Shown one piece after another: positions 25,644 through 35,100 of a stretch of 64,000 bases of DNA. Every line of letters begins with the position of its first letter. The first letter of the stretch is position 1. Made by a program: the position numbers and the translations under genes. The notes under the pieces were generated by a model. The model had not been told where the DNA came from. It worked only from the letters and a program-made list of their open reading frames with translations, and did no database searches. Source of the DNA: Flavobacterium kingsejongi (GTDB taxonomy: Bacteria > Bacteroidota > Bacteroidia > Flavobacteriales > Flavobacteriaceae); NCBI RefSeq assembly GCF_003076475.1, contig NZ_CP020919.1, forward strand, positions 1,426,001-1,490,000, written 5' to 3'.

Positions 25644-26394
25644 CTGTTTTGGAAGGTTGACTTGGAAAAATGTAAGATGTTAATGCTTCCGCCTCAATTA
25701 TATCAGGAAACATTTCATGTGTTAATTTGACATACGTTTCAGTTGATCTAATGCATTTATGTCCTAAAAAAGCAGATATTAATGGTAATGCGCAATATAT
25801 ATCCATTCCGTCTTTAACTAATTTTTCTAATGTATGTACGGCAGTTGTATGCCTAATATCGTGAATCCTAGGACGATTAAAGTACGCTTGTTTTGGAATT
25901 TTACCGAAGTACAAGATTTTATGAAACCAGGTTAAAATATTTCCATATGAGCATGGTTTTCCTAGTTGAGTTAAGAAAAAATGGCTAGATGGAGAACTAA
26001 CATGAGTAAATGGTATTTTATTCCTATAATCCCTATATTGTTCTAGAACCGACAAAAGAGAATCATTTATGACAGCTAGCCTTTCTTTATCATTTTTTGA
26101 TTTTCTAATGTGAATTATTTTATTTTCATAATCAACATCTTCGTTTTTGATAGATAGGGCTTCGCCAATTCTGATGCCAGTACTATACAGTAATCTGCAC
26201 AGAGCTGGTAGAATAAACATGGGTGTTCGATCCATACCTTTTAGGATTCTTAGATTATCGCTAATGGAGAAAATTATCCTTACCTCTTCGTGAGTATATA
26301 TATATGGAATGTAATCATTTTGCCACCCTGATTTTGGGGTTTTCGGTATATAACATTCAATACCTAAGCTGCACATATATTTGCATAAGTGAAT
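25618..26394 (-). pseudogene. Tyrosine recombinase, 5'-truncated by an IS3-family fragment
   Basis: The catalytic domain is present: STGIRIGEALSIKNEDV with the first Arg, HIRKSKNDKERLAVI, RIHDIRHTTAVHTLEKL, SAFLGHKCIRSTETYVKL. Most of the N-terminal core-binding domain is missing: homology starts near IHLCKYMCSLGIECYIP and the frame then enters the left end of an IS3-family fragment at 26395. An open frame continues to a GTG at 26418, but those codons are IS sequence. If this was an RIT element, the first recombinase gene is also gone. The gene overlaps the following recombinase by 26 bp. Confidence 0.75.
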
Positions 26395-26620
26395 TGGACA
26401 TGCTAACTTAGCCAACACATAAAGTTAAGAAATAATCTTAATTTTAATCTATGAAACAAGTCCGCAAAATTTACGACAAGGCTTTTAAGGAAAAAGCCGT
26501 TGAATTGAGTTATGATAGAACAAATGTATCAGAACTTGCCAGAGAGTTAGGAATACAGCCCCGCAGCTGTATAAATGGCGTAAAGAAATGAGTTGCATGA
26601 ATTTGGATAAGGAAGTTTTC
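26395..26620 (+). mobile_element. IS3-family element, left-end fragment
   Basis: From TGGACATGCTAACTTAGCC onward this is nearly identical for about 226 bp to the left end of the complete copy at 30878-32136, including the orfA start at 26451 (MKQVRKIYDKAFKEKAVEL). Homology stops at GGAAGTTTTC (26620), so the rest of the element has been deleted. Small indels relative to the full copy break orfA. It joins a beheaded recombinase gene on its left to a beheaded lipoprotein gene on its right, the signature of an IS-associated deletion. Confidence 0.85.
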
Positions 26621-26706
26621 TATTTGTACTTATTATTTTTACATTCTGTAAAGATCAGTAAAAACAGCAATGCAAAAAAAGTTAACTGCAGAGATGTATT
26701 TCTCAT
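26620..26706 (-). pseudogene. 5' stub of a lipoprotein gene cut by the IS3 fragment
   Basis: Minus-strand ATG at 26706 opens MRNTSLQLTFFALLFLLIF, followed by TEC-KNNKYK and a stop at the IS3 junction. This is a clean lipoprotein signal peptide (lipobox ending in Cys22) with nothing after it. It lies 80 bp downstream of the candidate immunity gene in the same orientation, so it was probably the next gene of the RHS operon. The remaining 26.62-26.79 kb sequence shows no other gene. Confidence 0.6.
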
Positions 26707-26786
26707 AATTAAGGGTAACAATTTTACATTGTTTATAAAATATTGTCGAGGAGTGATAATCTTCACACAAATAATATGACCAATTA

Positions 26787-27380
26787 TTATTTTTCAAGAT
26801 AATATTCTTGGAGTTCGCCCTGAAAATTCCGGGGAATAATTTTTCCGTCTTTTATTACCCAACTTTCATTATCAAAAACTCTCGATGTTTCGAAGAGGAT
26901 TTCAAAATAATTTGTATTAGTTCCCCTAATTATATATGTTGGAGATTTGAGCCCATTTTTATCTACAATGTAAAACTCTTTAATCTTTAACTTTTTAAAT
27001 TTAGATTTTTCCCATTGATCTTTAACTTCAACTTCTTCTCCGTTACGTGATATAATATGAATACTATAAGAGAAATATGCACCCGATTTACTTTTAACTT
27101 CAAAAGTCGAATTTTTTATAGTCCCTCTTTTTGACTCAAATACCAATATTCTATCTTTTTGAGGAGAACTATTTAAAATTAGGCTATCATCTATTATATG
27201 ATAATTGCCACTAACTTGATATTGAGAAAAATTAAATTTTACATTATAAATAAATTTATTATTTTCTTTTAGTTCAATATCTTCTGAAAAATGTGATGCA
27301 CGGTATATATATTTTCCAGTTAATTCAAATTGCACCGATGCAATGAAAAATATTGGTAATATAAAGTAAAGTATTTTCAT
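26787..27380 (-). CDS. Small secreted protein, candidate immunity protein of the RHS toxin
   Basis: 197 aa. A short signal peptide (MKILYFILPIFFIASVQFEL) precedes a beta-rich, lysine-rich domain without recognised homology (e.g. LTGKYIYRASHFSEDIELKE, SGNYHIIDDSLILNSS). The gene starts 2 bp after the stop of the RHS-core gene, in the place where polymorphic toxins carry their cognate immunity gene. Export to the periplasm would suit protection against a toxin that arrives from outside. The function is inferred from position and size only. Confidence 0.6.
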   Translation of the reverse strand: MKILYFILPIFFIASVQFELTGKYIYRASHFSEDIELKENNKFIYNVKFNFSQYQVSGNYHIIDDSLILNSSPQKDRILVFESKRGTIKNSTFEVKSKSGAYFSYSIHIISRNGEEVEVKDQWEKSKFKKLKIKEFYIVDKNGLKSPTYIIRGTNTNYFEILFETSRVFDNESWVIKDGKIIPRNFQGELQEYYLEK

Positions 27381-27382
27381 AA

Positions 27383-30300
27383 CTATCTATTTTTAGTTCC
27401 TTTTTGATAATCTTTTTGCCATCCTATATAAACTTCCTGAATAGGAATTCCTTGCTCCCCAGCGTTAATTGCCGCTTTGCGTAATGCCTTTCCTTCTTTT
27501 GAGGACATGTTTAAAGAAGAAGAAGGTAATCCCTGATACGCCTTTGGAGTCATTCTACTTCCAAAATTTATTACATTAGCATCAGTGTAATCTGCTTTTT
27601 TTCCTTGACCAAATTGTGAAGGACCTAAAAAAAGATTTTGCTGCCTGTTATACCCCTCCGTTTCATCAGTAATATCAATTAGAGCAGAACTTCCATTTCT
27701 ATTATATGAAATCTTTCCTTCCTCAAATTGATGTGCATGCTTAAGTTCATGCCCAATAACTGAAAATGATGCAGATTTTCCCATTTGTACAGTAACTTGA
27801 TCAGTACTAAAATCATAAGACACAGAACCAGAATCACTATTGTTACCATTATCTGTGGAAACGTTATACACTTGTTTTGAGTTTTCAAGGTCACTGATCT
27901 CACCTAAAACTGATTTATAAAACGCTATAAATTTGTTACCTGCCTCAGCATCTAATCCTCCACTTTTTATTAATTGCTGGAAGGTTTTAATATCATCCTG
28001 TAAAGTACGTTTTTGCTTACTAACTATTCCATTATTATCCATAATTATCATCCCATCTGGATCAAGATAATAAACCGGATTATTAGCTGCATAAATATAG
28101 GGTGAAAAACTATAATATTGTTCAGCCAAAGGATCAACATTCATCCACCTGCCTATCGTTGGATCATAGTTTCTTGCTCCGTAATCATATACATTCATTC
28201 CCTTTTCATTCTGAAATTCTTTTCCATTATATTTATATTGATTTGAAGCATCATTAATAATACTTTGAAAGGTTACCTGATCATTTTCAAATACAAATTC
28301 CATAACGTCATTATTGTATCCTGAATGTTTTAAACCAAAAGGATAATAATTATTTTCCTCAAGAACTTTAGTAAGACCATCCTGGGGATCGCTCGTATAT
28401 GAAACTCTTATATTCCCTAAATGATCAGTGTAATTATAGACATAATTATATTTACTTCGGGTATGCTTTACGTAACCTTCCTCGGTAGGAAAGAATTGTA
28501 GCTCTCCATCTTTATATTGAAATCCATCCACATAGTCAGTAACTGTCTCTATCGAATCATCAAAAACTTTTTTGCTTAACTTTTTTCCCAATCCATCGTA
28601 AATATATTCAATTTTTCGATTTGACGATTTAAAATAAATAGTAAGTGGAAGATTAAAATGATTATAAATGATCTTTGTAATATCTTTATTCTGATCCGAT
28701 TTTAAATTACCGAAGTTATCGTATTCATAATCATCATCGATCATATTGTCACTATCACTAAAGCCTTGTGGGTGTTCGGAGTAATCAGTTACTTTCATCA
28801 ATTGATTTACTTTCTCCACATCATACGAATATGCCAATTCGTCTATCATGATTGGAAAGTTGACTCCATCGTAATCAGCAGCACCATATCGCTTCAATTT
28901 AAGTATATTACCATTTTTATCATATTCCAAGCTTTCATTATAAGAACCAGTAGACAAGGTAGGGGTACTACCTTTTAGGTAATAGGAATTATTTAACCTA
29001 CTCATTGCATCATAATGATAAATATAGCCACGATCAATATTGTCAGCACCAGTCCTCCAAAAAGTTTCTGCAATGTTTCCATTATATAGCTTTACACTCC
29101 CCAATGATTCCTGATTTATTTTATTATAATTTATTTTAAATGAGAATAGATCAGGTGGATATGTAATTCTATCTCCGATCCGTTCATTGATATCCGTAAG
29201 CCAACCTCTTATATTATACTTGTAATCAACATTTTGCAACGGATTATCTACACTACCCCCGACGCTTTTTCGCTGTAAATCTCCTAAATCGAAATAACTT
29301 CTTTCTGATAAAACTTCAATAGGATGAGTACCTATTTGGTGGGTATGCTGTAAAAGACGATCTTCAGGAGTGTATAAAAATGTTTCTTTAACCAAAACTT
29401 CCTGAGTATTTTCCCTGAGGTGATGTACTTCCTTTTTTAAGATCTTCCCGATAAAATCATATTGGTAATCGGTATTGGTAAAACTATTACCTAAATACTG
29501 ATTTGAATTGAAAACTCGTATAGCCCTTGATTTTGAATCATATATAGTATAATTATAAATAAAATTACTACCTCCCTCATTTACTATTGCTCTAACACGT
29601 GATCCGGTAAGCAATCCGTTGGTATTTACTAAAACAGGTTGGAACAATACCATGTCTGGTAACTGTGTAAACCATGAAAAATTATAATTGTCGTAATGAT
29701 TCTCGCTTAGTAAATCTATTTCTGATAAGACAAAAGGATTAATATTAACGTCTATCCTTCCCTGTGCAGTATTACGAGATTCAAAAGTCACTTTATTTTT
29801 AATCCAGCCTGTAGCGATGACACGCCCTAAAATATCGTACTGAGTTACTGCCCAACCATACTCACCAGTACCATACGGTGACAAGGAAGGTCCTTGCGCC
29901 ACTGGTCTGTCCGCTTTATCGTAAACAATTAATTGCCAATCGTTACCAGGCATTTTTTTGGCTGCTAATCTATTTTTTTTATCATACAAATATTGAAAAC
30001 AGACTCCATCCAACGTACCAGTGTCTGCAAGTGGAGGAAGAACAAAAGTCAGATTACCATATATATCATAAACATAATGTGAATTATGTGGCTCGCCTTG
30101 ATCATAAGTCCGCTTAAGTATTAGTTTACCGTCTTTATCTTTAAATTCTTCCACCGTATGATCATTACCTGATTCCCAATTTTCATCCTTTATAATCAGT
30201 TTGAACAAACTTCCGGCAGAATAATTCGAATTAAGGGCTAATATTGCACGATACAAACCTTCACTTTCATTCCATAAAGTAGTTGCTGTATGCATAGAGA

Positions 30301-30808
30301 CTTCATCTTGACTGTTGGTGGAGTTCACATACTTAATAGTATGATCGGTATCATTTGTTTGATTTACTTGCCAGTCGTCTCCTGGAAACCCTTTCTTCAA
30401 AACACGGTTGAGTGGCGAATTTTCGTATTTATTTTCGCCATATGGAAATTCACCGGCATAAGGTTCGTAATTTAAGGTCTCTCCAAGTGCGTTTGCAACA
30501 TAGGATTGATCTGTCATATTTCCAGGATAAGGTAAATAATCCTTTGTCTGTCGTCCAAAAGCATCATATTCAATATGTGTAATGATATCCTGACCCGAAG
30601 CTGATTGCTTTCCAGCGATTTGTTGAATGGGCCTAGCAAGTCCGTCATAATAGACAACATTAACTTTTACCTGAGTACTTGGCGCATTTGATGGTAATGG
30701 AGTTGGAGTTGCAACTTTATAGGTTGAACTTTTTATATAGTTTTGATCGGTACTCTGGGCAAAAGCCAAAACAGGTACTAGAAAAAATAATAGTGTTATT
30801 TTTTTCAT
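27383..30808 (-). CDS. RHS-repeat core protein with an HELKH (zincin-like) C-terminal tip: candidate polymorphic toxin
   Basis: 1141 aa. Signal peptide, then a DUF6443-type N-terminal region (VYYDGLARPIQQIAGKQSAS), many YD repeats, and the RHS-associated core ending YKYNGKEFQNEKGMNVYDYG ... YDPTIGRWMNVDPLAEQYY ... YAANNPVYYLDPDG at residue ~919. After that marker comes a unique ~222-residue tip (27383-28051) with VIGHELKHAHQFEEG near residue 1018, an HExxH zinc-binding motif as in metalloprotease effectors (NleD/M91-like is one possibility). In RHS proteins the core forms a cocoon around such variable toxic tips. A candidate immunity gene follows after 2 bp, and an SpvB-like gene lies upstream. 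Toxicity itself is not shown by sequence. Confidence 0.8.
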   Translation of the reverse strand: MKKITLLFFLVPVLAFAQSTDQNYIKSSTYKVATPTPLPSNAPSTQVKVNVVYYDGLARPIQQIAGKQSASGQDIITHIEYDAFGRQTKDYLPYPGNMTDQSYVANALGETLNYEPYAGEFPYGENKYENSPLNRVLKKGFPGDDWQVNQTNDTDHTIKYVNSTNSQDEVSMHTATTLWNESEGLYRAILALNSNYSAGSLFKLIIKDENWESGNDHTVEEFKDKDGKLILKRTYDQGEPHNSHYVYDIYGNLTFVLPPLADTGTLDGVCFQYLYDKKNRLAAKKMPGNDWQLIVYDKADRPVAQGPSLSPYGTGEYGWAVTQYDILGRVIATGWIKNKVTFESRNTAQGRIDVNINPFVLSEIDLLSENHYDNYNFSWFTQLPDMVLFQPVLVNTNGLLTGSRVRAIVNEGGSNFIYNYTIYDSKSRAIRVFNSNQYLGNSFTNTDYQYDFIGKILKKEVHHLRENTQEVLVKETFLYTPEDRLLQHTHQIGTHPIEVLSERSYFDLGDLQRKSVGGSVDNPLQNVDYKYNIRGWLTDINERIGDRITYPPDLFSFKINYNKINQESLGSVKLYNGNIAETFWRTGADNIDRGYIYHYDAMSRLNNSYYLKGSTPTLSTGSYNESLEYDKNGNILKLKRYGAADYDGVNFPIMIDELAYSYDVEKVNQLMKVTDYSEHPQGFSDSDNMIDDDYEYDNFGNLKSDQNKDITKIIYNHFNLPLTIYFKSSNRKIEYIYDGLGKKLSKKVFDDSIETVTDYVDGFQYKDGELQFFPTEEGYVKHTRSKYNYVYNYTDHLGNIRVSYTSDPQDGLTKVLEENNYYPFGLKHSGYNNDVMEFVFENDQVTFQSIINDASNQYKYNGKEFQNEKGMNVYDYGARNYDPTIGRWMNVDPLAEQYYSFSPYIYAANNPVYYLDPDGMIIMDNNGIVSKQKRTLQDDIKTFQQLIKSGGLDAEAGNKFIAFYKSVLGEISDLENSKQVYNVSTDNGNNSDSGSVSYDFSTDQVTVQMGKSASFSVIGHELKHAHQFEEGKISYNRNGSSALIDITDETEGYNRQQNLFLGPSQFGQGKKADYTDANVINFGSRMTPKAYQGLPSSSLNMSSKEGKALRKAAINAGEQGIPIQEVYIGWQKDYQKGTKNR

Positions 30809-30820
30809 GATATTTAAAAT

Positions 30821-30877
30821 TTATCTATAATGGTAATCATAGGTCTTTAAAATATAGCCTTTGTCATCTTTGATATG
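30821..30877 (-). pseudogene. Displaced 3' end of the SpvB-like gene
   Basis: Just left of the IS3 element the minus strand reads IKDDKGYILKTYDYHYR and a stop at 30821-30823. Removing the IS and one copy of the ATG target duplication joins this in frame to ...DDQLRLQH at 32140, restoring the usual C-terminus of this protein type. The RHS gene starts 12 bp further on. Confidence 0.8.
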
Positions 30878-30933
30878 TGGACATGCTAACTTAGCCTGCA
30901 TTGAAAGTTAAGAAATAATCTTAATTTTAATCT

Positions 30934-31232
30934 ATGAAACAAGTCCGCAAAATTTACGACAAGGCTTTTAAGGAAAAAGCCGTTGAATTGAGTTATGATA
31001 GAACAAATGTATCAGAACTTGCCAGGGAGTTAGGAATAACAGCCCCCAGCTTTATAAATGGCGTAAAGAACTCCAGGAATTTGGAGAAGGAAGTTTTCCT
31101 GGAAAAGGAAATTTAAAACTAACTCCCGAGCAAGAAAAAATCCATGAACTGGAGAAAAAACTCAAAGATGCAGAGTTAGAACGTGACATATTAAAAAAAG
31201 CAATCGGCATTTTTTCCAAGAACGGTCGATGA
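30934..31232 (+). pseudogene. IS3-family OrfA (HTH/leucine-zipper), frameshifted
   Basis: Starts MKQVRKIYDKAFKEKAVEL with an HTH (VSELARELGIT). At 31043-31047 a run of five C (six would keep frame before CAGCTTTATAAATGG) shifts the frame and leads to a stop at 31116. After correction the frame continues through a coiled-coil segment (KIHELEKKLKDAELERDILK) to 31232. Confidence 0.8.
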
Positions 31233-32106
31233 TTTATAGTTTCATTAAAAACAATGAACAGCTATTCCCGATTGAAAAAATGTGCAGAGTTCTACAAGTA
31301 AGCAATGGAAGTTATTACCGATGGAAAAAACAAATAAATACTGCAAGACAGCAACTAAAAAGCGCCATAAAAAAACAGATAGCATTGATTTATTTTCAAA
31401 CCAAGCAACGATACGGGAGTCCTAGAATAACATTAGAACTTCGAAGCATTGGTTATAAAATTTCAAGAGTTACAGTTGCAAAGTATATGAAAGAACTTGG
31501 CTTGCGAAGTAAATTAAGCAAGAAGTTTAAAGTAACAACCAACTCTAGTCACAATTATTTAGTTGTCGAAAATGTATTAAACAGAGAGTTTACTGTAAAA
31601 ATGCCATCAAAGGTTTGGGTTTCAGATATTACATACATCCAAACTAAAGAGGGATTTGTATACCTGACCACTATTATGGATTTATACGACAGAAAAATTA
31701 TAGGCTGGAGTTTGAGCAACGCAATGAGCACTGAGCAAACGACACTTGGAGCTTGGAAAATGGCAATTAAAAACCGAGATCTTAAAATGGTTTGATTTTT
31801 CATTCCGACAGAGGTGTCCAATATGCCAGTAAAAAGTTTGTAAATGTTCTTGATTCCTATAAAAAAATAACTCGCAGTATGAGCCGTAAAGGAAATTGCT
31901 GGGATAATGCTGTAGCCGAAAGTTTCTTCAAATCTTTGAAAACGGAATTGATTTATGGCAACAAACTCATTTCTAAAGAACAAATGAAACTGGAAATCTT
32001 TGAATACATTGAAATTTGGTACAACAGAAAAAGAAGGCATTCTGCTTTAAATTATGCAACTATTGAAGAATTCAACAATCAAATTAATTACAAAAATGTA
32101 GCTTAA
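31229..32106 (+). pseudogene. IS3-family OrfB transposase (DDE), frameshifted
   Basis: The DDE integrase core is split between two frames: VSDITYIQTKEGFVYLTTIM with the first Asp before the shift, and HSDRGVQYAS plus NCWDNAVAESFFKSLKTEL with the second Asp and the Glu after it. The break is at about 31785-31795, where CTTAAAATGG has four A; five would restore LKNGLIFHSDRG. The N-terminal HTH_21-like part is intact (MCRVLQVSNGSYYRWKKQ). Confidence 0.85.
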
Positions 32107-35100
32107 CTTACTGTGCAATTTTTGTTTGCATATCCAATGTTGTAATCTCAGTTGATCATCATATTGATAATATGAAGTTGATCCCTTGACATCTGTAACA
32201 CTTTTAACACCTATTAAAGGGTCATAGGTGAAGGTTATTATTTTCTTATTAGGAAAATTGCTTCGTAAGACATTGAGTTTTGTGCGCAACAGATTTTCTG
32301 TTGCGTCAGTATAATCCCCATTAGAAGAAGTTCTTACTTCACCGGAATAGGTATCTATAAGTGAATAATCCAAATCATCTACTTTGGCTATAGGATACTG
32401 AAGATTATAGCCCCAGATATAACAGGTCTGCAAACCTGCATGGTCAGTAGTATAAAGAGGGTTTCCAAGTCGGTCATAAATATGATAAGTAATTTTATCC
32501 TCCAAAACGTTATTTCCTTTAGCCGTTTTATACTTTCTTAGCGAATAAATATCCGGCCTGGTAAAACCATTATTAGAACCCAAGCGATAAAAATATTCAT
32601 ATTCCTCAGTAGCAGTAATCTCACCGTTTACTTTTAATTCTTTTTTAATTACAGGTGCCAAAACATTATTTGTTGCCATTTGCATTGCAATAGGATACAA
32701 GGTTGCATTAGTAATGTCTTTGGGGTACATAGCTCGGCTTTCTCTGATATCATTGTTACTTAGTAACTCCCTGGTATAAGTGACTTGATTGAAGCTATTA
32801 TATTCATAATTTACTCTACTGATTATAGAATCATTAGCGAAATATTTGATATTCGTACTATTCTTTAATGATGTATGGCTTGCTATAATAGGATAAACCC
32901 CAACGTGGTACTTACTTTTTAAACTAACCGCTAAGGGATATGAAGTCAAAGCATACTGCATATAAAACGTTTGCTTCATCCCATAAAAACATCGCAGCTT
33001 TGTATATTCATAAAGGTTAGAAGTTCTTTCCTGCAATACATTACTCTTATCATAAATTTCCTGTTTTACCACTAAACCATTATTATATGTATTCCTTAAG
33101 GATGGAAGATTAAGTCCTACAGCATATCCTACATGAGCCCCCTGAAAAGGATTATTCGTATAATAATCTGTAGTCTTACCATTATTGGGAAGGTTGGTCG
33201 ATGGAATAGTATTACTTATATATTCGTCTACTTTATCATAGCCTACATAGCGTCCCTCAGCATTGACTGCAGAAGTCACAAAACTATTCGAATTGAGCAC
33301 TTTCTTTTGTCCTTCCGAGTAATATAAAGTACCATCAGAACCTCCAGGACCTAGCCATCTGTATCTGATTAACGCGCTGTTGAAAAATATTAGGGGATTC
33401 ATCATTTTACCCCCAGCGTAACTGTAATTTTTCTTTAAAGCTACTGTACCCGAAGAGGAATAGCTTATAATTTCTTTTACCCGCAATCCTGCGCCATATG
33501 CTATATTATCTAAAGCTCTATAATCCCTATACGATAAAGCTAAATGAGCCTGACTTGAATTTACTGTACCATTATAGGTTCCACAACCGCCATGAGCTGT
33601 AAATAAAACCACGCCGTCTCCAATATTGTAAGAAAGATTTGGGTATTGATTTTCTTCAGGATCATTATAATTTTGCTGAATGTATTGAACATCTTCAATA
33701 TACTGATTGTATACTGCTGGATTGGTAAAAATTCCTAGAGTATGCATCGCATACAGAAGTCCATAAGGATTATTTTCTATCAATGGAATTAATGACTGTT
33801 TAAATCGTTCAATCTTTATATAATTATCACTATAAGCATTTGGATTAGTTGCTGTACATCCTCTGGTACTTAACATAGCGGCACCATAAAATCGGGTCGT
33901 CCCCCCTTTAGTGATTATTGCTTTTTGGCTTGGAAGCCCATTTAATGCACGACTGTTAATTGAAAAAGTATATTCTGTACCCTGATCAAATGTTGGGACT
34001 TGATAGTTTTCAAAAGTATTAAGTTCGTAATCAAAAGTTGAATACCCGCCAGTAGGGTATGTCATTTTCGTAAGAATTCCTGCTTTAGCATACTGAAGCC
34101 GGCTTGATTTCTTATTATTTTCATAAGCTCCAAATTGAAAATTATTCTTTTCAATATTAAAGGCATAAATATTTACGAAAGGCCCCTGGTTGGTTAGGAA
34201 ACCATTGTAATATCCCCAAAAATCAGTTGCGTAGGATGTCTTTTTAGGTAAAAGTTCTGTATTATATTCAAAATAATAAGGCTTGGAGCCCAATTCAACT
34301 ACCGAGTTCAGTCTAAGCCTATAAGTCAATTCCTGCGCAGTTTTCGTTACAAATTCAGGAAATAAAGCAGAATCATTATTAGTACCATTTGTATGTCCTA
34401 TAAAATAATCATAAGAGAAATTAAATGTTTTTATAGTTCTGAATTCCGAAGCAGAAGAAGGTATTTTTAATTCAATTTTATCTAATTTTTTAGCTCCCTG
34501 AATGTCAATTCTATCTGATACTGTAAAAGTAATATATCCATTATTAAAAATAATTTTACTTAAATACGAATAGGGTTGTTGTGTAAAATTATATGACGTA
34601 ATGTTGTCACTCATGTTATTTGGGAATGCCTGGCTATATTCAGATACATACCTTACAATAGATTTCGAAACATTAGGATAGTTTTTTATAGGGTTTGTAA
34701 TGGTGTATTCAAAATTTACTTCATCACCTTGATTTGTTATCACTGTAACTAATTGGTAGGATCGTGAACTTGCTGTACCTACAGTATTTATAGGAGATGC
34801 CTGATTGGGTGTAAATTCGTTTTGTGTAAATTCACTATTAACTATAGTCTCTTCTTTTAAATGAAAAGTAAATTTATGCCCTTCGGCTACCATTATACTA
34901 AAATACAAAGGCTTAGTACCCGGACTTGAATTCTCTGCTTCGATCCTTATTTTATTATCCGTCAGACAAACATATTTCCCATTTTGCCAATCCAGGATAA
35001 ATTCCCCGGAATAACCAAACATATTAAATTTAAACAAGTCAGGCTCGTAATCCCTGGTGCCTCTGGTAAAAGTCTCAGGTATATTATAAGAACCTACTGC

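Larger units (their letters stand above)
30878..32136 (+). mobile_element. IS3-family insertion sequence, full-length but frameshifted
   Basis: 1259 bp with imperfect terminal inverted repeats (TGGACATGCTAAC at the left, complement of TGGATATGCAAAC at the right) and a 3-bp target duplication ATG (30875-30877 and 32137-32139). It carries orfA and orfB overlapping at ATGA (31229-31232). Both reading frames are interrupted by single-base deletions in homopolymers, so the copy appears inactive. It is inserted in antisense orientation into the 3' end of the SpvB-like gene. Confidence 0.93.

Noticed and set aside
26588..26779. 62-codon plus-strand frame next to the IS3 fragment
   Set aside because: Starts in degraded orfA sequence and runs antisense to the lipoprotein signal-peptide stub; composite artefact of the junction.
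31555..32040. 161-codon minus-strand frame inside the IS3 element
   Set aside because: Antisense to the DDE transposase core; shadow frame.
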